Shown piece by piece: positions 33,501 through 43,432 of a stretch of DNA of 64,000 nucleotides. Location of the stretch: positions 1,851,406 through 1,915,405 of the forward strand of contig NZ_JAKVLT010000001.1 in the NCBI RefSeq assembly GCF_022484225.1. The letters run 5' to 3'. This DNA comes from Pseudoramibacter sp. GTDB taxonomy: Bacteria > Bacillota > Clostridia > Eubacteriales > Eubacteriaceae. Under the pieces are notes generated by a model. The model made no database searches. It saw only the letters and a program-made list of their open reading frames with translations, and had not been told where the DNA came from. Every line of letters starts with the position of its first letter. Position 1 is the first letter of the stretch. Both the position numbers and the translations under genes were made by a program.

Positions 33501-35076
33501 ATGTTTATGAAAGATAGCATTAAAACTCCGTTTAATTTGCGCATATATAAATTTATTGAAAAATATGGAAAAGAATTGACTATTTCAGTTATTTTTTCTT
33601 TTTTGCTTTATTCGGTCATGATCACGAATGAATTAACCAACACGTATGACGGCATGTGGCATGGTGTTTATGGATACGCAAATGATTAGGAACTCTCAAT
33701 CGGAAGGTAGTTTTGGCTCATCATTGATCGATTTCGACTCGGCGTCACTACAGAACCATCAGCCTGCTTTCATTATTATGTTTTGTCATTGGTAATATTA
33801 TTGCTGAAGAAATTCTTCAAATACGGAGGAAATTTACTAAAATTTCTTTCCAGATCTTTTTAATTGCGAACACAGCTGTCAGCATTTTTCTCTCCTATCG
33901 ATACATGGCAATAACTTTTTCGCTTTCCTACTTATTCAGTGTATTGGGCGCCTTTTCTTTTGTTGCTATGTATCGGTACAACCGCAATATCATTACATAC
34001 TCTATCCTTTCTATTGGTTTCATCACCCTTTCACTTGGACTTTATCAAGCCAATCTTGGATGCACTTTAATCTTGCTTTCGCTCGTGTTAATAAAAAATT
34101 TATGGCAACTTCAAAAGGAATCGATTTGGAACTATTTAAAAAAAATAATTCATGCTATTGTAATGATTGGCTGTGCTTGTATTCTTTATGCTGTCATCTG
34201 GAAAATTTTTCTTTCTTTAATGCATACACAAAAAAGTACCTATCATGGTGCAGCTTCAATTAGTGTTGTGTCGATTCTTTCCAGCCTTCCGCGCTCTATT
34301 CACGCGGCTTATACTGCTTTCTTGCAATATTTTATGCCAGGACAATGGCAAAATATCTATCAGCAAAAATATATTTTTTTATTTATCGTTTTTGCTTTGT
34401 TTACAATTATCACAATTTATTCAATAGTCCATAAAGCAAAATGGTCAAATAAAATTCTTTCCCTCATTTGTATTGCACTTCTGCCATTATTCGCTAATGT
34501 TTGTTTACTGCTCGCTCCAGATGCTGACGGTATGCAGTTACAAATGACAATGCCAATGGCGATGATTCTCCCAGGGTTAATTGCTATGATTGATTCTATC
34601 AATATTCAAGATAATCATCTTAAACTTATTAAGCTCCTCTTTTTTGCCTTTGGAAATGTGATGATGGTCTCTACAGATCAACACGTCATGCTGCAATCAA
34701 AAATACAAGCCTTGCACTGATGAATCGTATTTTAACAGATACTTCAGATAAATTAGACGATTCAAATAATATGCAAGTTGTCTTTGCTGGTATTCCAGCG
34801 AACAATTCCCTTTATCAAAAAGATGTATTTTGGAATCAATCAAATCATTATTCGCATTATGGTGAATTTTGGACGGGTGACAATGGTGGAATACAAAGCT
34901 ATTTCGGTTTTCTACGAGACTGCGGCGCTCATATTAATTTGCTCCTTGATAGTCAAATTTATCATCAGATCACCAATTCTAAAGAAGTTCAAGAAATGCC
35001 GGAGTATCCTCAAAAAGGTTATGCAAAAGTAGTAAATGGATACCTCGTTATTAAAGTATCTCAAGGTACTAGTTAA
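33501..35076 (+). pseudogene. GtrII-type glucosyltransferase, broken by two amber stops and two frameshifts
   Basis: Read across frames this is one polytopic membrane glycosyltransferase of about 520 residues. It starts at 33501 or 33504 and reads through DGMWHGVYGYAND, then meets TAG at 33687-33689 and TAG at 33708-33710. Both lie where the family pattern expects Trp (D-W-ELSIGR-W-FWLIIDR). Near 33759 the frame shifts by -1 (EPS | SLLSLLCFVIGN). It continues to 34698 and shifts by -1 again in the five-A run at 34699-34703 (QSK | NTSLALMNRI), then ends at 35076. Several independent lesions mean real decay rather than a single read error. Follows gtrA by 80 bases and is equally AT-rich. Confidence 0.8.
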
Positions 35077-35090
35077 TTTAATAATAAAAA

Positions 35091-35284
35091 TTATGAATTT
35101 CTATTGAATAATTTTACAAATATTCCGATATTCATAATAATTTGAATCGGCTGACAAACTTGTAATGCCATCGTTATCATTTTCCCAAGGGATAATGCTT
35201 CTCTGCCAATCCGCTCACTTCGTTTATCATAACATTTTCCCTTTGCAATATCAAAACGCGGATCTCTTTTTTTATTCTGATTTA
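35091..35284 (-). pseudogene. Possible 3' remnant of an unrecognised gene
   Basis: About 64 codons are open on the minus strand, from the end of the GT4 gene to a TAA at 35091. They contain RFDIAKGKCYDKRSERIGRE and then a hydrophobic stretch, with no start codon or ribosome site. It could be the tail of a polysaccharide gene lost by recombination at the cluster end, or a chance frame. Nothing else is seen in 35077-35271. Confidence 0.25.
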
Positions 35285-36435
35285 TTCCAATAGCTTCCTA
35301 ATGCCTTTTGATAAAACGCTTCTAACTTTTTGATATTAAATTTCATGTCATAACCATTTTTTCTGATGGCGTCGATTGGCGTTCTGCGTTCATCTTTATC
35401 TTTCAGTATATTATCTACTGCATTTGCCCACTGATCGAGGTCATCTTCTTCAATTCCCAGGAATTGAACATTTCCAGAAATGTCCGACTGGCGGCTGACG
35501 TGATCTGAGACCAGACATTTTAATCCGGATGCCTGCGCCTCAACCAACGAAACCGGCAAGCCTTCAAAATGAGAAGGCAAATAAAAAACGTCCATCACCT
35601 GCAAAAGTTCAGGCACATCAGAGCGTTTGCCTAGAAATAAAACGCTGTCCTCTAAATTTAACTGATGCACCAGTGCCTGCATTTTTTCAAAATATTCCCC
35701 AATGCCGATTAGCATCAATTTTGTATTGGCATTTTGATTATGCAAACGTTCGAAAATTTGAATGAGAAATAAATGATTTTTTTGATAATCAAATCTTCCT
35801 ACATGTCCCACAACAAACTGATTTTCCAAATGATATTTAGTTCTTAGTTTTTTTCGTGTTTCCAGATTAAATTGGTATTTTTCAACATCTATGGCATTCT
35901 TAAACGTAAAATATTCAGATGATTTGCATATCTTTTTTCCAAACAGCCACTCTCCTGCCTCTTCAGAACAACCGATATAATGAGTCGCTACGCGGCGAAT
36001 TTGTTTTCTTTCTTTTTCCAAAAAAAGGTAGTGCATTAAATCTTTGGGATTACGAATTTCCAATTGATGCCAAGTATTATGACTGTGAGCCACCCGAACC
36101 GGCACGCCGTACTTTTTGGCAATCTTTAAGACCTCAGCTCCCAAAGCATTCATATGCGTATGGACAATATCGTAATGATGAGACTTAAAAAAAACTTCCA
36201 GTGATTTTCTACTCTGAAACAAGCCGCCTTCGAGGGGTGTGTAATAATAAACAGACGCCCCCTTTTTTCTTAAATAACTTGAGGCTTCTGTTTTGTCTTC
36301 AGTTTGCGTATCATGCATTAATAAAAAATCAATATGAAATTTTGTTCTATCAATATTATCAAAAATATTAAGCATGACACTTTCCGTGCCACCCTCTACG
36401 AGTAAATGGTTATACACAAACAGAACGCTAATCAT
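35272..36435 (-). CDS. Glycosyltransferase, GT4 family (EpsF-like)
   Basis: Retaining GT-B glycosyltransferase of 387 residues. N-terminal VLFVYNHLLVEGGTESVMLN is the glycine-rich acceptor loop; HTHMNALG lies near residue 95. The C-terminal nucleotide-sugar domain has VVGHVGRFDYQKNHLFLIQIF and the E-x7-E region PSHFEGLPVSLVEAQASG. It is similar in layout to the GT4 protein at 55276-56397 (same VGHVGRF.YQKNH and PSHFEGLP stretches). The donor and acceptor are unknown. It is the last gene of the rfb-containing transcript, 17 bases after the extra rfbC copy. Confidence 0.88.
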   Translation of the reverse strand: MISVLFVYNHLLVEGGTESVMLNIFDNIDRTKFHIDFLLMHDTQTEDKTEASSYLRKKGASVYYYTPLEGGLFQSRKSLEVFFKSHHYDIVHTHMNALGAEVLKIAKKYGVPVRVAHSHNTWHQLEIRNPKDLMHYLFLEKERKQIRRVATHYIGCSEEAGEWLFGKKICKSSEYFTFKNAIDVEKYQFNLETRKKLRTKYHLENQFVVGHVGRFDYQKNHLFLIQIFERLHNQNANTKLMLIGIGEYFEKMQALVHQLNLEDSVLFLGKRSDVPELLQVMDVFYLPSHFEGLPVSLVEAQASGLKCLVSDHVSRQSDISGNVQFLGIEEDDLDQWANAVDNILKDKDERRTPIDAIRKNGYDMKFNIKKLEAFYQKALGSYWNKSE

Positions 36436-36452
36436 ATTTTCTTTCTTATTCG

Positions 36453-37061
36453 TTAAAATTTAAAAGTATCCTTAATCCCCAGCCATTTCTGATCTTTATC
36501 AGACAAATTAAGAGGTGTTCCGTCGCTCAATGTGTAGCCTTCTGCGCTGCAACTGCCCTGATATTCACCGACAACCTGGGGCCATTCGATGCCGATTTCC
36601 GGATCGTTCCAGGCCATGCCCCCTTCGTCGTTGGGGTGCCAGAAATCGTTGACTTTGTAGCAGAATTCCGCCACGTCTGACAGCACAAGGAAACCATGGG
36701 CGAAGCCTTCGGGAATTAAAAACTGCTTTTTATTTTCTTCGGTCAGTTCAACCCCATACCATTTGCCGTAAGTCTTCGAATCTGCACGCAGATCGACTGC
36801 CACGTCAAAAACGTCACCTCTAATGGCGCGCACCAGCTTGCATTGGGGATAATGTTTCTGGAAATGCAGTCCTCGAAGCACCCCTTTAGTTGACATGGAC
36901 TGGTTGTCCTGCACAAAGTCAATGTCAAAGCCTGCTTCTTTCATGTCGTTCTGATTGTAGGTTTCCATGAAATAGCCCCGTTCATCGCCATGAACCGCTG
37001 GTTCGATAATGCAGAGACCTTCGATGCCGCCAACGTTTTTTTCTACTTTAATCTGTCCCAT
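36453..37061 (-). CDS. rfbC: dTDP-4-dehydrorhamnose 3,5-epimerase, extra copy
   Basis: Second complete copy of RmlC/RfbC, 202 residues, differing from the copy at 38134 at only one internal residue (DVAEF versus DIAEF) and lacking its last two residues. Active-site elements are intact: HGDERGYFMETY, DNQSMSTKGVLRGLHFQ (catalytic His) and the Tyr of AEFCYKVNDFW. DNA differs from the other copy at many third positions, so it is not a fresh duplication. It lies behind a 3' fragment of rfbD and in front of the terminal GT4 gene. Probably functional but redundant. Confidence 0.95.
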   Translation of the reverse strand: MGQIKVEKNVGGIEGLCIIEPAVHGDERGYFMETYNQNDMKEAGFDIDFVQDNQSMSTKGVLRGLHFQKHYPQCKLVRAIRGDVFDVAVDLRADSKTYGKWYGVELTEENKKQFLIPEGFAHGFLVLSDVAEFCYKVNDFWHPNDEGGMAWNDPEIGIEWPQVVGEYQGSCSAEGYTLSDGTPLNLSDKDQKWLGIKDTFKF

Positions 37062-37188
37062 TTTGCGCTCCTTTTTCTATTTCTATTCCTGATAATCTTT
37101 CAAAATTTTGAGATAACGGCTCAAAGCGTCTGTCCAGTCCGGCAGCGGTTTAAAGCCATTTGCCACGAGTTTCGACTTGTTCAGAAGA
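36457..37188. repeat. Direct repeat copy 1 (rfbC plus rfbD 3' end)
   Basis: Colinear with 38144-38875 at a constant offset of 1687 bases with no gap. It covers all of rfbC and the last ~35 codons of rfbD. Differences are mostly synonymous. Confidence 0.9.
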
Positions 37189-37199
37189 CGATAATTAAT
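37083..37199 (-). pseudogene. 3' fragment of rfbD
   Basis: About 38 codons, ending VANGFKPLPDWTDALSRYLK then ILKDYQE and TAG, match the end of the full rfbD at 38770. The remainder of the gene is missing; the fragment begins right after the stop of the GT14 gene. It marks the junction of the duplicated segment. Confidence 0.85.
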
Positions 37200-37203
37200 A
37201 ATC

Positions 37204-38112
37204 TTAGAAAACCATTATTCGATCTTTTAAAGCTTTCAATAATTCTGGATCTCTCACAAAATCAAACTTTCTTGCAAATAAACATCCACTTTCCATCAAC
37301 ATAGGAACATCTTCGATAGTGTAAATATAAGGATATCCCCTTGTCCAATCAATCGCCCGACAGACATCAAAATAGGTATCCTGAATATAGGGATGCTTTT
37401 CACAGCGATTTGCCGTATAGCGTTTAAAACGGTCTCCACTGTTTAAATAAACGGTCTGCAAAAAAATTTCATCAACGCAGAATCCATCTTTAAAATACTT
37501 TTTGATAAATACTTTCTGAGATAGTACATAGCGTGCAAAAGCATCAGTGATATCAAACCATTGAGAGCCAATCCCATATTGAATTTTACCGTCTATTCGA
37601 TTGATTCTAACAATCTTTTGTAGAATAATTCCCATTCTTCTCATTACTTTACCCATCAAATTGTTTCGATTAAACTTATTTTGAAAAGGATAGTAATATT
37701 TCACACGATTAGTAATTAATTTTGGATTATCGTCAATACTGATAAATTCTTCTCCAGCATGCTGATCGTAAAAAGATAAAATTTCATCAATCGGTTTTAA
37801 CGGAAAATCCTGACCGCTTAAAAAATGATAGTATTCGTAATGATCTTTACTCGTAGCTGCTTCAATCAATATGAGTTCAGCACGAATTAATGTGTCTCCG
37901 CCCCAAGAAGCTGAAATGCGTTTAGTAAAAAATAAATTTCCATTCTTTATATATTTTTTTAAACCTGTGAAATCTTCTTCACATTTTTGATCAATCAGCA
38001 CAAAAAAATCACATCGAGGGTGGTCTAACGCAGAAAGCATCACACCAACCTGATGCATATTTTTATGGGCTAAAATCAAAAAAGCATGTTTCTTTTCTAT
38101 TTGATCTCTCAT
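37204..38112 (-). CDS. Core-2/I-branching-type glycosyltransferase (GT14 family)
   Basis: A 302-residue protein of the beta-1,6-N-acetylglucosaminyltransferase-like family (GT14). Signatures are AFLILAHKNMHQVGVMLSAL at the N-terminus, YEYYHFLSGQDFPLKP and QYGIGSQWFDITDAFARYV. In bacteria these enzymes occur in capsule and exopolysaccharide loci; the sugar is not predictable. It is AT-rich and sits alone between the two rfbC copies, so it was apparently brought in or trapped by recombination within the repeated segment. A 21-base gap separates it from rfbC upstream. Confidence 0.85.
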   Translation of the reverse strand: MRDQIEKKHAFLILAHKNMHQVGVMLSALDHPRCDFFVLIDQKCEEDFTGLKKYIKNGNLFFTKRISASWGGDTLIRAELILIEAATSKDHYEYYHFLSGQDFPLKPIDEILSFYDQHAGEEFISIDDNPKLITNRVKYYYPFQNKFNRNNLMGKVMRRMGIILQKIVRINRIDGKIQYGIGSQWFDITDAFARYVLSQKVFIKKYFKDGFCVDEIFLQTVYLNSGDRFKRYTANRCEKHPYIQDTYFDVCRAIDWTRGYPYIYTIEDVPMLMESGCLFARKFDFVRDPELLKALKDRIMVF

Positions 38113-38133
38113 AAATTTATTTTCGCTGAACTC

Positions 38134-38748
38134 TTATGAATTAAATTTAAAAGTATCCTTGATCCCCAGCCACTTCTGGTCTTTATCGGACAAATTAAGG
38201 GGCGTGCCGTCGCTTAAGGTATAGCCTTCTGCGCTGCAGCTGCCCTGGTATTCGCCGACAACCTGGGGCCATTCAATGCCGATTTCCGGATCGTTCCAGG
38301 CCATGCCCCCTTCATCGTTAGGGTGCCAGAAATCATTGACTTTGTAGCAGAATTCCGCGATGTCTGAAAGCACGAGGAAACCGTGGGCAAAGCCTTCGGG
38401 AATCAAGAACTGTTTCTTGTTTTCTTCCGTCAGTTCAACGCCGTACCATTTGCCGTAGGTCTTGGAATCTGCCCGCAGGTCGACGGCCACATCGAAGACG
38501 TCGCCTCTAATGGCGCGCACCAGTTTGCACTGGGGATAATGCTTCTGGAAATGCAGTCCCCGGAGCACCCCTTTGGTCGACATGGACTGGTTGTCCTGCA
38601 CAAAGTCAATGTCAAAACCGGCTTCCTTCATGTCGTTCTGATTGTAGGTTTCCATGAAATAGCCCCGTTCATCGCCGTGAACCGCCGGTTCGATAATGCA
38701 GAGGCCTTCAATGCCGCCGACGTTTTTTTCAACTTTAATCTGTCCCAT
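38134..38748 (-). CDS. rfbC: dTDP-4-dehydrorhamnose 3,5-epimerase
   Basis: Third enzyme of dTDP-L-rhamnose synthesis, 204 residues, in the expected place after rfbD. The conserved HGDERGYFMETY, MSTKGVLRGLHFQ and AEFCYKVNDFW blocks carry the arginine, histidine and tyrosine of the active site. It is 21 bases downstream of rfbD in the same transcript. The neighbouring copy at 36453 encodes almost the same protein. Confidence 0.96.
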   Translation of the reverse strand: MGQIKVEKNVGGIEGLCIIEPAVHGDERGYFMETYNQNDMKEAGFDIDFVQDNQSMSTKGVLRGLHFQKHYPQCKLVRAIRGDVFDVAVDLRADSKTYGKWYGVELTEENKKQFLIPEGFAHGFLVLSDIAEFCYKVNDFWHPNDEGGMAWNDPEIGIEWPQVVGEYQGSCSAEGYTLSDGTPLNLSDKDQKWLGIKDTFKFNS

Positions 38749-38875
38749 TTTGCGCTCCCTTTTCTATTTCTATTCCTGATAATCTTTTAAAATTTTAAGA
38801 TAACGGCTCAAAGCGTCTGTCCAGTCCGGCAGCGGTTTAAAACCATTCGCTGCGAGTTTCAACTTGTCCAGCCGG
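38144..38875. repeat. Direct repeat copy 2 (rfbC plus rfbD 3' end)
   Basis: Partner of 36457-37188. The unit between the two copies is the GT14 gene plus the rfbD fragment, which homologous recombination between the copies would delete. Confidence 0.9.
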
Positions 38876-39726
38876 CTGTTAAAGGGCCGCTTTGCTTTAG
38901 AAAGGCCATATTCTTCCGTCGTCACTGGCGTAACTTTTGTCGTATAGCCCGCCTGACGGTAGATTTCTCTTGTGAAATCGTACCATGAAATGTAGCCGGT
39001 CTTGGTACCGAATCCGTTGTCTTCCGCAAGTTCGCTGTTCGTCGCATGATAGGTGCCGTAGCGGTCGGTTTCAATCATGTCGACCAGCAGCCGCGCAAGA
39101 TCGTACGTGTAAGTCGGTGTGCCGATTTGATCATTGACGACCCGGACTTCGTCGTGGGTTTTGCCGACTTTCAGCATAGTCTTGATGAAATTATGGCCGT
39201 TGATGCCGAACACCCAGGCAATCCGGACGATAAAGTATTTTGTGAGACACTTCCGGACCGCTTTTTCCCCGGCAAGCTTTGTCTTCCCGTAAACATTGAG
39301 GGGCTTGAAATCCTTCTGATCTGGCTGCCACGGTTCGGTGCCCTGACCGTCGAACACGTAATCCGTGCTCAAATAAACCATTTTAGCGCCCACATCCGCG
39401 CAGACTTTGGCGATATTTTCAGTACCGGTAACGTTGACCGCTTCAACTTTTGCGCGGTTTTCTTCGTCTTCCGCCGCGTCCACTGCTGTCCAAGCGGCGC
39501 AGTGCACCACCACATCGGGCTGCAAATCTTGAATGACGCGGCTGACCTGGGCTGAATTCGTAATATCCAGACTGACGTAGGGCATTTTCGCCACAGGACT
39601 GCCGTCATCCATTCCGGTATACTGCTCAGCCAAATCAGAGCCGATGCCTTCATAGCCCCTCTTGGCGAGCTCGTTCATTACATCGTGGCCGAGCTGTCCT
39701 GCGACGCCTGTTACTAAAACTTTCAT
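38770..39726 (-). CDS. rfbD: dTDP-4-dehydrorhamnose reductase
   Basis: Last step of dTDP-L-rhamnose synthesis, 318 residues. The N-terminal Rossmann motif is VTGVAGQLGHDV, then LSTDYVFDG and the YxxxK pair in YGKTKLAGE. The C-terminal KRPFNSRLDK is typical of the family. It lies 11 bases after the GT2 gene and 21 before rfbC, within the rfbA-rfbB-GT2-rfbD-rfbC operon. It starts with ATG after AGAGGAAACG. Confidence 0.95.
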   Translation of the reverse strand: MKVLVTGVAGQLGHDVMNELAKRGYEGIGSDLAEQYTGMDDGSPVAKMPYVSLDITNSAQVSRVIQDLQPDVVVHCAAWTAVDAAEDEENRAKVEAVNVTGTENIAKVCADVGAKMVYLSTDYVFDGQGTEPWQPDQKDFKPLNVYGKTKLAGEKAVRKCLTKYFIVRIAWVFGINGHNFIKTMLKVGKTHDEVRVVNDQIGTPTYTYDLARLLVDMIETDRYGTYHATNSELAEDNGFGTKTGYISWYDFTREIYRQAGYTTKVTPVTTEEYGLSKAKRPFNSRLDKLKLAANGFKPLPDWTDALSRYLKILKDYQE

Positions 39727-39737
39727 CGTTTCCTCTT

Positions 39738-40712
39738 TTATTTTCTAAATACAATTTCAAAAATATCTTTGAAATAACTTTTTTTATAATCAAATAAATA
39801 TCGGCGGTATTGATTAAAAGCAAAAATCTGAGATAATTGCCGGTGTTCTAAAAATTCAATTCTTTTCCTTAAAAAATGAGTATAGCCTTTTATATCAAGG
39901 GGATAGCTTTTTTCTTCAATTTGGTAGCGTTCCATCAGCGTGTTCATGAGCTCCAGCTGCCTGTGATATTTTTTGATATCGCTGAGATACCGCTCTTTGG
40001 TATTTTTCATGACTTCTTTTGTCTTTGCCGTACTGGAAACGGGCATACCGCCCAGTGCATTACTGGCCTGGCGATACTTCATCAAAGATTTGGGAATGGG
40101 TACAATTTCGCCGATCGTTAATGACACAAGCGCCAGCCATTCATCGTGGAAATCACCATAAAACGGCGCAGCCTTTTCATAGACTTGTTTCTTAAAGGCA
40201 CAGGCACTGCCCTGCACCACATTGCTCGCATACAATCTTTTATAATCATGATTGAGAAACAGCCTATAATCAAATTCTAATGTATTCTTCCAAAAAGAAG
40301 GATACAGCGGTTTGAGATCCTGATCGACCAGCGCCGCATCGTGAAAGACCATCGCCGCTTCCGGATGCTCTTCAAAAACATGCATCATGACTTCAATCTT
40401 CTCCCGATGCCAGACATCATCCTGATCACTTAAAAAAATGATATCGCCATGACACAGACCAATCGCTTTTTCAAAATTTTTGACAAAGCCCAAATTTTGC
40501 GCATTCCGTTCAATGTGCACCGTCCCCGGCCAATCCGCCAGGCACTTATCGGCAATACCCATCGTATCGTCTGACGATCCGTCATCGCAAATGACAATCT
40601 CATCGGGCAGACAGGTCTGACCCGTGATGCTGTTCAGCTGTTCTTCAAGAAAACGGCTGCCATTGTACGTACACATCGCAACCGAAATGGTTTTTTTCTT
40701 ATCGGTTTCCAT
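39738..40712 (-). CDS. Glycosyltransferase family 2, probable rhamnosyltransferase
   Basis: Inverting GT-A enzyme of 324 residues. N-terminal SVAMCTYNGSRFLEEQLNSI and the nucleotide-binding CDDGSSDDT are followed by the metal-binding DxD-like LSDQDDVWHREK near residue 100. The class is common for rhamnosyl- and related transfers. Its position between rfbB (14-base overlap) and rfbD suggests that dTDP-rhamnose is the donor, an inference from context. The C-terminal 100 residues are basic and helical and may lie on the membrane. Confidence 0.85.
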   Translation of the reverse strand: METDKKKTISVAMCTYNGSRFLEEQLNSITGQTCLPDEIVICDDGSSDDTMGIADKCLADWPGTVHIERNAQNLGFVKNFEKAIGLCHGDIIFLSDQDDVWHREKIEVMMHVFEEHPEAAMVFHDAALVDQDLKPLYPSFWKNTLEFDYRLFLNHDYKRLYASNVVQGSACAFKKQVYEKAAPFYGDFHDEWLALVSLTIGEIVPIPKSLMKYRQASNALGGMPVSSTAKTKEVMKNTKERYLSDIKKYHRQLELMNTLMERYQIEEKSYPLDIKGYTHFLRKRIEFLEHRQLSQIFAFNQYRRYLFDYKKSYFKDIFEIVFRK

Positions 40713-41718
40713 ACATCTGCTGATAATAATTCTGATATTCCCCGTCGATAATCGGCTGCCACCAGTCTTCGTGGTTCAGATACCAGTCGATTGTCTTTTT
40801 AATGCCGTCGGCGAACTTCGTTTCCGGTAGCCATCCCAATTCACGGTGAATCTTCGCTGGATCGATAGCATAGCGCCGGTCGTGGCCCTTGCGGTCTGTC
40901 ACATGTTCGATCAAACTTTCCGGTTTGTCGAGGGCTTTGCAGATCAATTTGACGATGTCGATATTGGCCATTTCGTTGTGGCCGCCAACGTTGTAAATTT
41001 CGCCAACTTTGCCTTTGTGGATGATGAGATCGATAGCCCGGCAGTGATCTTCGACGTAGAGCCAGTCTCTAACATTTTTACCATCGCCGTAAACCGGCAG
41101 TTTTTCGTCGTGAAGGGCGTTGATGATCATCAGCGGAATGAGTTTTTCCGGAAAATGATACGGCCCGTAGTTGTTAGAGCATCTGGAGATGGTCACGGGC
41201 AGACCGTAGGTTCTGTGATAAGCCAAGACGAGCAAATCGGCCGACGCTTTAGAAGCCGAGTAAGGGCTCGACGTGTGAATCGGCGTTTCTTCTGTGAACA
41301 TCAGATCCGGCCGATCGAGGGGCAGATCTCCGTACACTTCATCGGTAGAAACCTGGTGATAACGGGTAATGCCGTATTTCCGGCAGGCGTCCATCAAAAC
41401 CGACGTGCCGAGGATGTTCGTCTTTAAGAAAATCGACGGGTCTTCGATGGATCGGTCTACATGAGATTCCGCCGCGAAATTGACCACGACGTCCGGTTTT
41501 TCTTCTTCGAACAGCGCGTAAACCGTCGGACGGTCGCAGATATCCGCCTTGACAAATTTAAAATTCGGCGCATCGAGAATGTCTTTTAATGTCGACAAAT
41601 TGCCGGCATAAGTCAATTTGTCGAGACAAATGATCTGGTCTTCCGGATGGGCGGAACGCCAATGAAAAATAAAGTTGCTGCCAATAAAACCGGCCCCGCC
41701 GGTGACAATAAGTTTCAT
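40699..41718 (-). CDS. rfbB: dTDP-glucose 4,6-dehydratase
   Basis: Second step of dTDP-L-rhamnose synthesis, 339 residues. NAD-binding GGAGFIGSNF at the N-terminus, the VSTDEVYGDL active-site block with the Asp-Glu pair, and YSASKASAD with the YxxxK catalytic pair. All family hallmarks are present and the length is standard. It starts nine bases after rfbA and overlaps the next GT2 gene. Confidence 0.97.
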   Translation of the reverse strand: MKLIVTGGAGFIGSNFIFHWRSAHPEDQIICLDKLTYAGNLSTLKDILDAPNFKFVKADICDRPTVYALFEEEKPDVVVNFAAESHVDRSIEDPSIFLKTNILGTSVLMDACRKYGITRYHQVSTDEVYGDLPLDRPDLMFTEETPIHTSSPYSASKASADLLVLAYHRTYGLPVTISRCSNNYGPYHFPEKLIPLMIINALHDEKLPVYGDGKNVRDWLYVEDHCRAIDLIIHKGKVGEIYNVGGHNEMANIDIVKLICKALDKPESLIEHVTDRKGHDRRYAIDPAKIHRELGWLPETKFADGIKKTIDWYLNHEDWWQPIIDGEYQNYYQQMYGNR

Positions 41719-41727
41719 GCTTTCTCC

Positions 41728-42612
<885 letters not shown>

Positions 42613-42640
42613 TGTAAACTCCTTTAAATCATTCTTTAAT

Positions 42641-42669
42641 AGTATATACAGAATTTAAATGGTTTTCAA
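42641..42669 (-). promoter_or_regulatory. Sigma-A promoter of the rfb operon
   Basis: Minus strand TTGAAA (42664-42669), 17-base spacer, TATACT (42641-42646), 28 bases before the rfbA GTG. Confidence 0.8.
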
Positions 42670-42690
42670 GTTGAACCTACCCCATAAAGC

Positions 42691-42717
42691 AAAAAAGGGC
42701 CGCATTCATGCCCTTTT
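42691..42717 (-). terminator. Rho-independent terminator after the Wzz/BY-kinase pair
   Basis: Minus strand AAAGGGC-ATGAATGC-GGCCCTTTTTT, eight bases beyond the kinase stop and just before the rfb promoter. It separates the upper polysaccharide transcript from rfbABDC. Confidence 0.8.
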
Positions 42718-42724
42718 TGATGTC

Positions 42725-43432
42725 TTAGATTTGTTTTGCGTACAGGCGTTTCGCTGTATCCTCTACTTTCAGATCCACCCGGGTCATCGCCGTTCCGATG
42801 ACGTTTCCTCCAGCATTTTGCAATTGAAGCAATGCCTGTTTGACCTCATCCTGAGCCGATGCGTACTGGCGAATACACAGCAGAACGCCGTCCACTGCTC
42901 CTGCCATCATCAGCGTATCAGAAAAACTTGCCGGTGCAGAATCAATGATCACCCAGTCATAATCGCCTTTCAGCTCACTTAAAATTTTTGTTAATGAATC
43001 AAGGCTGATATCATCAGAAGTAAAGTCTGCCGAAGTGCCTTTTGGCAAAACCTTTAAATCATCGTATTTTTCAGCAGAAACGACTGCCGGCACCAAATCA
43101 GTTTCCCCTTTTAAAAGATTCATCAAACCTGCTTGTTCTTTCGGAAGATTCAGGCGCTCTGCGACGTTCCCCGTTCTAAAATTGCCGTCCACGAGAACCA
43201 CTTTCTGACCAGCTTGTGTTAAACTCAGCGCCAAATTGATCGCCGTCGTCGTTTTGCCTTCCCCTGCAACAGCTGATGTCATCAAAAGTGTCTTGATTCC
43301 CTGCTTCTGCTGAATCGTTAGCAAATTCGTCCGCAGCACACGGTAAGCTTCAATAATCGTTTCCGATTGAATGTCCGGCAATAAAATATGATCGTTTCGG
43401 TCCTTTTGTTTTCCTGCGATGATCAAATTCAT
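42725..43432 (-). CDS. CpsD/CapB-type BY-kinase ATPase (copy 1)
   Basis: Bacterial tyrosine-kinase-family ATPase partner of the chain-length regulator, 235 residues. Walker A (AVAGEGKTTTAINLA) is near residue 55, Walker A' is VVLVDGNFRTGN and Walker B is YDWVIIDSAP; all carry the catalytic residues, although Walker A' has Gly where Ala is usual. The usual C-terminal tyrosine cluster is missing: only one Tyr is near the end (RLYAKQI), so classical autophosphorylation may be reduced or absent. It overlaps the upstream Wzz gene by four bases, the standard CpsC-CpsD arrangement. No CpsB or Wzb phosphatase is visible in the window. Confidence 0.88.
   Translation of the reverse strand: MNLIIAGKQKDRNDHILLPDIQSETIIEAYRVLRTNLLTIQQKQGIKTLLMTSAVAGEGKTTTAINLALSLTQAGQKVVLVDGNFRTGNVAERLNLPKEQAGLMNLLKGETDLVPAVVSAEKYDDLKVLPKGTSADFTSDDISLDSLTKILSELKGDYDWVIIDSAPASFSDTLMMAGAVDGVLLCIRQYASAQDEVKQALLQLQNAGGNVIGTAMTRVDLKVEDTAKRLYAKQI

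Noticed and set aside
33687-33710. Amber codon recoding in the GtrII-type gene
   Set aside because: The same gene also has two frameshifts, and other genes in the window show no in-frame TAG, so decay is the simpler explanation.
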